In this document: positions 1 through 5,704 of the stretch, piece by piece
How positions within the stretch are numbered: the first letter of the stretch is position 1
Layout: each line of letters begins with the position of its first letter
Assembly: GCA_002481295.1 (NCBI GenBank)
Contig: DLDU01000012.1
Location: forward strand, 69,071-76,208
Length of the DNA: 7,138 nt
Reading direction: 5' to 3'
Origin: Prevotella sp. UBA7764
GTDB taxonomy: Bacteria; Bacteroidota; Bacteroidia; Bacteroidales; Bacteroidaceae
The notes under the pieces: generated by a model
Told to the model about the DNA's origin: nothing
The model's input: the letters and a program-made list of their open reading frames with translations, nothing else
Database searches by the model: none
Made by a program: the position numbers and the translations under genes

Positions 1-588
1 ATGATAGACATAAGCTACTCCCAACAGCCATCCTGACGTGACAGCTATGGCTAAGGCCGACCAGACGGTGGCTCCGTCATTGAAGATATGAGCAAAGCCA
101 AAGATCACGGCAGAAAGGATCAAAGCCCAAGTCATGCCTATTCTGTCACAGAGTAGTCTGAAGGCGATTCCTCGGCAGATGATCTCCTCACCAATGCCGA
201 CGACGGCAAACAACAGCCAGCCGTAAAGTTGGTTCTGTATGTCGCAGTTGATCTTCTGCGGCTGATAGGCATGCAGGCAGTATAAGCTCGCCATGATGGT
301 TCCAAAGAACAGAACTGACACTCCCCATCCTGTCAACAGTATCTTGACATCATGTTGCGGTGTGGCAAATATCTTGGCTTTGACTCTGGTATACAGCACG
401 AGAAACTTCCTGAACGAAAGCAGCAGCACCCAGCAAGCAACCAACGCAATTGGAATCTTTGCATAGATGGTGTAATCCATCATCAAGATGGCTTCGAAGA
501 AGCCCATGATGAACAGAAAGCAGACGATACCTATGAAGAAAAAACATATCCATTCATAGAAGTCCATCTTGTTTCTTTTGTTGTTCAT
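1..588 (-). CDS. CPBP/Abi-family intramembrane protease, second copy (3' end outside the window)
   Basis: The open frame runs 196 codons from an ATG at 588 to the window edge, so the C-terminus is missing. Several hydrophobic segments are visible (about residues 12-34, 45-66, 80-105, 121-140, 152-167, 173-195). Two CPBP (CAAX protease and bacteriocin-processing) motifs are intact: GEEIICRG with E134, E135 and R139, and FGFAH with F163 and H167. The third motif (His...Asn/Asp) would lie beyond the edge or close to it. Family members are membrane-embedded proteases; in class II bacteriocin loci of lactic acid bacteria related Abi proteins give self-immunity. It follows the first CPBP gene by 32 bp in the same direction, so immunity to, or processing of, the peptides encoded upstream is the best inference. 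The start is uncertain: M8 (ATG at 567) has a more A-rich upstream region than M1. Confidence 0.88.
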   Translation of the reverse strand, partial: MNNKRNKMDFYEWICFFFIGIVCFLFIMGFFEAILMMDYTIYAKIPIALVACWVLLLSFRKFLVLYTRVKAKIFATPQHDVKILLTGWGVSVLFFGTIMASLYCLHAYQPQKINCDIQNQLYGWLLFAVVGIGEEIICRGIAFRLLCDRIGMTWALILSAVIFGFAHIFNDGATVWSALAIAVTSGWLLGVAYVYH

Positions 589-620
589 GTACAGATATTA
601 AATCTCGATCTTAGTGATTA

Positions 621-1295
621 CTATTGGACGAGGACTGGGAAAGCTATTCCTGTCAAATTGCAGACGGCATGGGCGATGAAGCAATATCTCACATCATGGT
701 ATCTGATGAATAAATAACATATAGGTATTGCAAAGATAAACGTGTCTACTCTTAAGAAGGTGTCTCCAAGATGGGCACAGAAAAACAAGACGGAGCTACA
801 CAGAATGATAACAATAGGCTTAAAGCGACTTCTCTCCATCATGCTGACAAGCCATTTTCGGAATAGCATCTCCTCAGTGAACGGGCCTAACAGACCTGTC
901 GCAACAACAGAAATGAGCAGTGGGGATAGTTCCGTAGTGGTAGAATGTGGGTAATCGGCTTTGCTAAATTGGCAGATGAGATATATGGATAGTTGCCAAA
1001 GCAGGCCTAAAAGAACAGATATAAAGACAACTTTCATTTGTAGCCTCGACCGTTTAAACGTCCATAAGTCAAGTTTCTCAATTTTGTTTTCTACGGCTAA
1101 CGCGACTAACAGAAAGGCTGAGCATGCCATAACCATCATGTCAGGTGCAGATTTGAAAGTAACAGCGTTGCTGCCCCTGTTTATGAAAAGCCCTATAAGG
1201 GGGGCGGAAACTAATATAGAACCCAACAAGTATATTATCAAGAAAGCGGTAATTCTACATAGACATTTTGTTTTGTTATAACCTATTATATTCAT
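621..1295 (-). CDS. CPBP/Abi-family intramembrane protease, first copy (likely bacteriocin immunity or processing)
   Basis: This 224-residue polytopic membrane protein has hydrophobic stretches at about 15-36, 52-68, 88-110, 125-140, 160-180 and 185-198. All three recognisable CPBP motifs are present: TEEMLFR (E141, E142, R146), FFCAH (F171, H175) and HAVCN (H209, N213), so the metal-site residues expected for an active intramembrane protease are kept. It lies 175 bp downstream of the double-glycine peptide gene and 32 bp upstream of another CPBP gene. From what is known of Abi proteins in bacteriocin clusters, immunity to the exported peptide is the likeliest role; leader or core processing is an alternative. 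No Bacteroidota-type promoter was found directly ahead of it, so it is probably read from the peptide promoter through two AT-rich hairpins. Overall similarity to the next gene is limited to the motifs, so this is not a recent duplication. Confidence 0.86.
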   Translation of the reverse strand: MNIIGYNKTKCLCRITAFLIIYLLGSILVSAPLIGLFINRGSNAVTFKSAPDMMVMACSAFLLVALAVENKIEKLDLWTFKRSRLQMKVVFISVLLGLLWQLSIYLICQFSKADYPHSTTTELSPLLISVVATGLLGPFTEEMLFRKWLVSMMERSRFKPIVIILCSSVLFFCAHLGDTFLRVDTFIFAIPICYLFIRYHDVRYCFIAHAVCNLTGIAFPVLVQ

Positions 1296-1367
1296 TATCT
1301 AATATTTTAAGCTGTCATAGTAAGTACACCATGGCATATTATTTTATTTAATATATTTACAACTCAA

Positions 1368-1414
1368 TAGATTCTTAGCATTATATTATCATAAATACAA
1401 TGGCTAAGAATCTA
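1368..1414 (-). terminator. Inverted repeat between peptide and CPBP genes; weak terminator or attenuator candidate
   Basis: A perfect 12-bp inverted repeat (arms 1368-1379 and 1403-1414, GCTAAGAATCTA and its complement) encloses a 23-nt loop. It lies 56 bp after the stop codon of the peptide gene. No clean U-tract follows on either strand and the stem is AT-rich, so full rho-independent termination is doubtful. Partial attenuation, giving much peptide mRNA and less CPBP mRNA, or 3'-end stabilisation fits better. The fold is seen directly; the role is inferred. Confidence 0.45.
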
Positions 1415-1421
1415 CCAAATC

Positions 1422-1452
1422 ATAAAATAAGATATAAATTCTCTTATTCTAT
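1422..1452 (-). repeat. Second AT-rich hairpin just after the peptide stop codon
   Basis: Arms 1422-1432 and 1442-1452 pair over 11 positions (10 Watson-Crick and one G-U when read as minus-strand RNA) around a 9-nt loop. It sits 18 bp after the peptide stop and is in tandem with the 12-bp hairpin at 1368-1414. It could protect the 3' end of the peptide transcript or slow polymerase. Because the stem is almost entirely A/T in an AT-rich gap, chance is a real alternative. Confidence 0.3.
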
Positions 1453-1470
1453 TTTCTTATTCTGGACAGA

Positions 1471-1650
1471 CTATCCAAAGATAGCAATACAAAGGTGACC
1501 AATCGACTGAAAGATTGAACCACCAAGATGGCACTGCATACAAGCTCTTGCCCATCTCTCGTGCTTCTGTGTCTTGGTTTCTCCGCCATTAACACAGACC
1601 AACTCAGACTCTGACAATTCTGTCAAGTAGGAATTTGTTAACTTTTTCAT
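1471..1650 (-). CDS. Double-glycine precursor peptide (class II bacteriocin/microcin-like or signal peptide), 59 aa
   Basis: This short gene encodes a 59-residue peptide with a 23-residue leader and a 36-residue core. The leader ends LTELSESELVCVNGG, which matches the double-glycine consensus: Leu at -12, Ser at -11, Glu at -8, Leu at -7, Val at -4, Gly-Gly at -2/-1 (G22, G23). The core starts at Glu24. Its first half is polar and basic (K26, K29, R32, R35), then follows a CMQC pair (C37, C40), and the end is glycine-rich and hydrophobic (GGSIFQSIG, then C54 and IAIFG). Net charge is about +2 with three core cysteines, plus C19 in the leader. This is the expected substrate of the C39 exporter encoded upstream. 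An A-rich stretch (AAAAGAACAAAA) precedes the ATG, and a consensus promoter lies about 60-90 bp upstream. No maturation enzyme is nearby, so an unmodified or disulfide-bonded product is likely. Antimicrobial against signalling function cannot be settled from sequence. Confidence 0.9.
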   Translation of the reverse strand: MKKLTNSYLTELSESELVCVNGGETKTQKHERWARACMQCHLGGSIFQSIGHLCIAIFG

Positions 1651-1682
1651 TTTTGTTCTTTTATTAATTTTACTTTGGCTGT

Positions 1683-1702
1683 GTAAGTTGTCGACTTCTT
1701 AC
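1683..1702. promoter_or_regulatory. Imperfect 20-bp palindrome at the presumed start site of the peptide promoter (operator candidate)
   Basis: Outer arms GTAAG/CTTAC and a central GTCGAC palindrome are perfectly symmetric; only the two AA/TT positions between them break the symmetry (16 of 20 positions match). It overlaps the stop codon of the regulator-fusion gene and begins about 6 bp downstream of the -7 box, where transcription should start. That position suits a repressor site. The middle cannot fold into an RNA hairpin, which points to DNA-level recognition. Binding by either winged-helix protein is inference. Confidence 0.4.
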
Positions 1703-2088
1703 TTATGCAAAGTTAAAGGGAAATTAGGACTCTTGCAAATATTATCTTGTAAATATTTGCTCTGTGCAAAATTGCTGCACGGAGTAACTAATTTAACAAA
1801 TTCTTTTGAACATTGAGAACATCCTCCAATTATTTTTGTCTCTTCTTTGCCAAGAGCCTTTACATTTAACGATAGCATCATTTCGAACTTGTTAGTATAG
1901 CAAAATGTGTGCTTTGTCCTGCTGTAACTGATTTCAGCTCCCATATTTTTCAATTCTTGTAGCATGTAATACAGTTCTCTTCGCGAGACACAAAGAGTCG
2001 ACGCAAATTCATCCGGGGAACCTGTTTGCTGACTGAATATCAACTTATGGATCTTGTGAATCCTTTTTAAATCTTCTATCACATACAT
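1699..2088 (-). CDS. Winged-helix regulator fused to a C-terminal double-glycine, cysteine-rich peptide-like tail
   Basis: This protein has 129 residues. Residues 1-75 are a small winged helix of the kind found at the N-terminus of WYL/DeoR-like regulators: TGSPDEFAS, then the recognition helix VSRRELYYMLQEL (34-46), then the wing from GAEISYSR. It is clearly paralogous to the 79-residue regulator encoded at 5457-5696, which ends where this one continues. The extra part reads VKALGKEETKIIGG (76-89) and then a 40-residue tail with C90, C93, C104 and C118, five lysines and net charge about +3. The segment before Gly88-Gly89 resembles a Bacteroidota double-glycine leader, though with one residue fewer than usual between the first Leu and the Gly pair and Glu instead of a hydrophobic residue at -7. 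It starts 14 bp after the exporter gene, behind an AGGAAA ribosome site. It may be both regulator and secreted substrate. Alternatively, it is a regulator with an unrelated extension, or a decayed read-through fusion. Confidence 0.85.
   Translation of the reverse strand: MYVIEDLKRIHKIHKLIFSQQTGSPDEFASTLCVSRRELYYMLQELKNMGAEISYSRTKHTFCYTNKFEMMLSLNVKALGKEETKIIGGCSQCSKEFVKLVTPCSNFAQSKYLQDNICKSPNFPLTLHK
1702..1821 (-). other. Putative exported core region within the regulator-fusion protein
   Basis: If the C39 peptidase cuts after Gly89, the released peptide would be these 40 codons: CSQC at the very start, two further cysteines (C104, C118), basic residues, and a Pro-rich end. The CxxC arrangement echoes CMQC in the downstream peptide core. 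An in-frame ATG pair at M70/M71 (1881-1876) could also start a stand-alone precursor; from M71 it would be 59 residues, the same length as the downstream precursor. Cleavage is not shown by the sequence, and the leader match is imperfect. Confidence 0.5.
1708..1739 (-). promoter_or_regulatory. Bacteroidota-type promoter for the double-glycine peptide gene
   Basis: Read on the minus strand there is a -33 box TTTG (1739-1736), a 20-bp spacer and a -7 box TAACTTTG (1715-1708). This is an exact fit to the Bacteroidota primary sigma-factor consensus TTTG-N19-21-TAnnTTTG. Transcription should start near 1702, leaving an untranslated leader of about 50 nt before the ATG at 1650. The whole promoter lies inside the last codons of the regulator-fusion gene (Cys118 and Leu-Thr-Leu near the C-terminus), so the peptide can be expressed apart from the export operon. 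Confidence 0.8.
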
Positions 2089-2102
2089 GATTTCCTATCT
2101 TT

Positions 2103-4265
2103 TTAGTCGATTTCGTCGCTTTGGTTACTCCACAGGTTACGGTAGAGTTCCGAGGTCTCAATCAGTTCTTTATGAGAGCCCTCGGCGACCACCTTGCCTT
2201 TGGCCAACAAAATGATATGTTGTGCGTCCTTTATCGTGCTGAAACGGTGAGCGATGGAAATGATGGTCTTGCCCTGTAGTGACAGTTGGCGGATCATCTG
2301 TTTGACATATTTCTCAGATAGAGTGTCTAATGAAGATGTAGCTTCGTCAAAGACTATGATGTCCGGGTCTTTGTATAGTGCTCTTGCGATGGCTATACGC
2401 TGTCGCTCACCACCGGACAGCGATGCCCCGTGCTCTCCGATATAAGTATTGATGCCGTTGGGCAAGCCATTGATAAAGTCGGTAAGTCCAAGTTCTGCAA
2501 TAAGGTCTGACACCTTGCGGACATCAGGGTTGAGGTCGCCGATTGCGACATTCTCAAGCACAGTGCCTTGAAAGAGTTCTATCTGCTGTGGCACGGAGCC
2601 GACATGCTTTCTCAGGCTCGTATTAGAGATTTGTGCCAAATCGTATCTGCCGATAAGAATGCGTCCTTCGTTAACAGGGTAGATGTGCTGGAGCAAAGAT
2701 GCCAGCGTCGTCTTTCCGGAGCCACTCTCTCCAACGATGGCAGTAGTCTCTCCTCTATGAATGGTAAGATTCAGCTCATCGAACACGTCTTTGCGAGTAC
2801 CATACCTAAACGCCACATGGTCAAAGACGATGTCGCCTATCATATCACTCTCTAGTTCTACCTTCCCGCTCTCGTCCTCTTCCTGCTCCAAATCCATAAT
2901 CTGAAACAAACGGTCTGCGGCAATGTTGGCATCTTGCAGCTGTTGATTGGAAGATATAAGCGATTGCAGCGGACTTAGCACATACCCAATAATCGAATAG
3001 AACATCATCAACGTTCCGGGACTGATTTGCTTTTCGACGACAAAGCTGCTCCCCACCCACAATACGGCAATGGTGACAGCGGTAGACACGAAGTTCAGAC
3101 CATTTGCTGTGGCTATGCCTCCATAAGCTGCAGAATATGTGTCATTGAGTAGTCGGACGAACCTATTCTCAGTTTTTAGATTCGCGAAATCTTCGAGACC
3201 AAAACGCTTGACTGTGACAATGGCGTTGAGTGACTCGACCAAATGTGATTCCAGATCAGCACTCTTCTCCATGATCTTCCGCATAAATCTTTTGTTCAGT
3301 CGGTTATATCCAACAAATATCAGTAAAAAGAACGGGGTCGCGCATAAAGTCACGAGTGCCAGCTTCCATGAGAATATCAGCATGACAGCAAGGGTGACGA
3401 TGAGGATCATCACGTTGACGACCACATTTAGAAACACGTCATTGATAAAAGTCCGTATCTTCACAGCATCGTTTACGCGTGAGATGATTTCACCGACACG
3501 CATGGTGTCGAAGAACTGCTGGGGAAGTTTTAGGATATGCTTGTAATATCCGAGGATGAGTGAAGCGTCAATACACTGTCCCGTCTTCAAAGCTAATATG
3601 CTTTTTGTCGCCCCAATGAATGTTTGAAGAATGAGGATGACGATCATCGCCAGACTCATCATACGGAGCAAATTCATATTGCCGTCAACAAGGACATAGT
3701 CGGTAATCTTGCCCACATAAACAGATGTAGATAATCCGAGAATACTACAGGTAAGCGCTCCAAAGAAAGCCTCTGTCATTACCCTGCGGTGAGGGGTGAG
3801 CAGAGAGATGAATTTAGAAAAGTTGCTCGTTGCCTCCCTCCCCACATGAAAAGTATGATTGGGTTGCATGAGCACAAGTATGCCAGTCCACATCTCCTTG
3901 AAATCATCTATGCTTTTCTTATGCATCGCGCCATCTGCCGGATCCATGTAAACGACATGTTTGTCATTCACCTGATAGATGACAATAAAGTGAAGAAGCA
4001 CTTTGTTAACCACAACATGTGCGATTGCAGGAAGAGGGATCATCTGCAGAGCCTCTAACTTTGCCTTTACACCTTTGGCACTAAGTCCCAATTTCTCAGC
4101 AGCTTTGATAAGTCCAAGGATATTCGTTCCTTTCTTGTCGGTATAAGCATACTGGCGTATTCTTGCAACAGAGTATAGGAGTCCATAATATGCACATATA
4201 GACGCAATGGATGCGGCACCGCAATCAGTAATATCCTGCTGCTTGATTTTTATATGTGAGTTCAT
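2103..4265 (-). CDS. C39-peptidase-containing ABC exporter for double-glycine peptides (SunT/PCAT type)
   Basis: This 720-residue protein is full length for the family, with three domains in order. Residues 1-135 are a C39 cysteine peptidase with Q9, C15 (TDCGAAS), H92 (LHFIV) and D108 (MDPADG); the Q-to-C spacing of 6 and H-to-D spacing of 16 match active members. Residues ~155-440 are the six-helix transmembrane domain. Residues ~478-710 are the ATPase: Walker A GESGSGKT (512-519), Q-loop near Q560, signature LSGGE (616-620), Walker B IIVFDE (636-641), D-loop SSLD and switch H673. It sits in the inner membrane, removes the leader after Gly-Gly and exports the core with ATP. Its partners are the HlyD-type protein, encoded 11 bp upstream, and the TolC-type channel. 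Likely substrates are the 59-residue peptide and possibly the tail of the regulator fusion. Confidence 0.97.
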   Translation of the reverse strand: MNSHIKIKQQDITDCGAASIASICAYYGLLYSVARIRQYAYTDKKGTNILGLIKAAEKLGLSAKGVKAKLEALQMIPLPAIAHVVVNKVLLHFIVIYQVNDKHVVYMDPADGAMHKKSIDDFKEMWTGILVLMQPNHTFHVGREATSNFSKFISLLTPHRRVMTEAFFGALTCSILGLSTSVYVGKITDYVLVDGNMNLLRMMSLAMIVILILQTFIGATKSILALKTGQCIDASLILGYYKHILKLPQQFFDTMRVGEIISRVNDAVKIRTFINDVFLNVVVNVMILIVTLAVMLIFSWKLALVTLCATPFFLLIFVGYNRLNKRFMRKIMEKSADLESHLVESLNAIVTVKRFGLEDFANLKTENRFVRLLNDTYSAAYGGIATANGLNFVSTAVTIAVLWVGSSFVVEKQISPGTLMMFYSIIGYVLSPLQSLISSNQQLQDANIAADRLFQIMDLEQEEDESGKVELESDMIGDIVFDHVAFRYGTRKDVFDELNLTIHRGETTAIVGESGSGKTTLASLLQHIYPVNEGRILIGRYDLAQISNTSLRKHVGSVPQQIELFQGTVLENVAIGDLNPDVRKVSDLIAELGLTDFINGLPNGINTYIGEHGASLSGGERQRIAIARALYKDPDIIVFDEATSSLDTLSEKYVKQMIRQLSLQGKTIISIAHRFSTIKDAQHIILLAKGKVVAEGSHKELIETSELYRNLWSNQSDEID

Positions 4266-4276
4266 AACGTGTCTTC

Positions 4277-5449
4277 TTACTTCGCGTTCTTACTTGGATA
4301 TTGTGTTGGATTCACCCAACTGTCCATTGATTGGTATAGCAGGTCAAACAAAGATTTCTTTGTAACCATAAAGCGAACGACAGCTGTCATTCCTTTTTTG
4401 ATGTACCCCCGTTGGTGAGTTCTATCATCTGTAAGATAATTCTTGTCTAATCTTACGCGGACTTTGAATAGATAATTATTACTTGAGTCAACAACATAAT
4501 CAGACGAGACACTTTCCACCTTGCCTTCCAACATACCCCATTCATTATAGTTGAGCGCATCGATTTGAATCTTTGCTGTCATATTCGGTCTGATGAATGC
4601 TATATCTTTCGGTTTCACAAAAGCCTCAACATAGAGAGGAGCCTTTGGACTGATGACAGCAAGGCTTGTACCTGCTTGGACAGGTATGCCCGGATAGATG
4701 CCACTAAAGTTTTCGACAGTTCCAGAAACCGGTGCCCTCAAAATGAGCATATGCTTATCACTGACGTCTCCTTCTATATTTGAATGCGCCTCACGAATCT
4801 GCTGGTGTAGATTGTTCAAGTCTGTTTCCCACGTTGCATGTTTGTTTTCTACCAGTGTTTTCAGTTCATTCTGTTTATCAAGGTATTGGTAGTAATATTT
4901 TTCGTACTCCTCTTCACTTATCAGTTTGTCGTCATACAGTGCTTTATTGCGTAACCACTCTGTTTTTAAGTGTCGTATATCAGTCTTCATCTGTGCGCAT
5001 TGAGCTACCATGCTGTAATATTCCTGTTCGCGATTAGAGGATTTAAATGTCTGCGGACAACTGCCTTTGACAAGAAACTCAAGATCATGGCATTGGCTCA
5101 GGAAATCATTCTGTTGTGATCTCTGATAGTTAATCTTCACATCAGTATTGTCAGTTCTGAATTTTAGGATCGGCTGCCCTTTAACGACAGCATCACCCTC
5201 TTTGACATAGACTTCATCCACAATTTCTGTAACAGGGGCAATGATGGTACTCCTTTCGGTCTTGGGTCTGACATTTCCTGTCCCTTCAACAGAAACATCG
5301 ACATAAATAAACGGCAATAGCACTATACATGTCATTACGAAAACAATAGCGACGGCGTAAATGATATTAGATTTAGCTTTACGTCTTGAAAGATAGTTTT
5401 CAAGCGTGTCGTTAATCCATTCACTTGGAAGTATTTGAGCATTATCCAC
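4277..5449 (-). CDS. HlyD-family membrane fusion protein (periplasmic adaptor of the peptide exporter)
   Basis: This 390-residue protein bridges the inner-membrane ABC exporter and the outer-membrane channel. It has a short cytoplasmic N-terminus, a single membrane helix (about 28-50), a first lipoyl-like half motif (about 57-100, including VYVKEGDAVVKGQPIL), a long alpha-helical hairpin rich in Gln, Lys and Glu (about 105-228), the second lipoyl half (LRAPVSGTVENF, 237-248) and a beta-barrel region to about 362. The C-terminal tail (363-390) is polar. The start is a GTG at 5449-5447: an in-frame stop lies just upstream with no ATG between, and the next Met is residue 39, inside the membrane helix. 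It follows the small regulator gene by 7 bp and precedes the exporter by 11 bp, so it is co-transcribed and probably translationally coupled. Confidence 0.94.
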   Translation of the reverse strand: MDNAQILPSEWINDTLENYLSRRKAKSNIIYAVAIVFVMTCIVLLPFIYVDVSVEGTGNVRPKTERSTIIAPVTEIVDEVYVKEGDAVVKGQPILKFRTDNTDVKINYQRSQQNDFLSQCHDLEFLVKGSCPQTFKSSNREQEYYSMVAQCAQMKTDIRHLKTEWLRNKALYDDKLISEEEYEKYYYQYLDKQNELKTLVENKHATWETDLNNLHQQIREAHSNIEGDVSDKHMLILRAPVSGTVENFSGIYPGIPVQAGTSLAVISPKAPLYVEAFVKPKDIAFIRPNMTAKIQIDALNYNEWGMLEGKVESVSSDYVVDSSNNYLFKVRVRLDKNYLTDDRTHQRGYIKKGMTAVVRFMVTKKSLFDLLYQSMDSWVNPTQYPSKNAK

Positions 5450-5456
5450 TGTATCG

Positions 5457-5696
5457 TTATTTATTTATGTTGACTTCTATATCTATGTCAAAGCTATTCC
5501 CATAATAGTAGCTGCCTCGATACTTGTCATATTTGATTTCTGCTCCGATCTCTCGTAGCATCTCAAGGTCATTGTATAGTTGCCGCCTACTGATATTTAA
5601 ACGTTGGGAAAACTCATCGGGATTACCTGTCGCTTTCATGGTTATCAGGTCATTCATTCGATTGATACGTTCCAAATATTTAAAAAGCAATTGCAT
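5457..5696 (-). CDS. Small winged-helix transcriptional regulator, stand-alone (79 aa)
   Basis: This is a single-domain DNA-binding protein resembling the N-terminal winged helix of WYL/DeoR-type regulators but with no ligand-binding domain. Helix 1 is about 2-20, a TGNPDEFSQRL helix follows, then the recognition helix ISRRQLYNDLEML (35-47) and the wing GAEIKYDKYRGSYYY (51-65). It shares the TG-x-PDEF, SRR-x-LY and GAEI motifs with the regulator-fusion protein at 1699-2088, so the two are paralogues in one locus. It lacks the Gly-Gly tail. Its place between the channel and adaptor genes (8 and 7 bp gaps) implies autoregulation of the export operon. Likely targets, by inference, are the inverted repeat at 7076-7105 and the palindrome at 1683-1702. 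Without an effector domain, it may act by dimerising or competing with the fused paralogue. Confidence 0.87.
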   Translation of the reverse strand: MQLLFKYLERINRMNDLITMKATGNPDEFSQRLNISRRQLYNDLEMLREIGAEIKYDKYRGSYYYGNSFDIDIEVNINK

Positions 5697-5704
5697 AATA
5701 TGGA

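Noticed and set aside
350..553. Minus-strand 67-codon frame
   Set aside because: It is an off-frame shadow of the CPBP gene at 1-588, which has EExxxR and FxxxH motifs in a different frame.
352..717. Plus-strand open frame of 121 codons
   Set aside because: It lies antisense to the two CPBP genes, whose frames carry clear family motifs; the translated sequence has no recognisable domain.
1296..1470. A further short peptide gene in the gap before the CPBP gene
   Set aside because: The minus-strand ATGs in the gap all meet stop codons within about 12 codons and none shows a Gly-Gly leader.
1476..1483. TATCTTTG as a promoter for the CPBP genes
   Set aside because: The -7 box matches on the minus strand but there is no TTTG at 19-21 bp upstream, and it is inside the peptide gene.
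2845..3060. Minus-strand 71-codon frame inside the exporter gene
   Set aside because: It overlaps the transmembrane domain and linker of an intact 720-residue exporter in another frame, with no frameshift needed.
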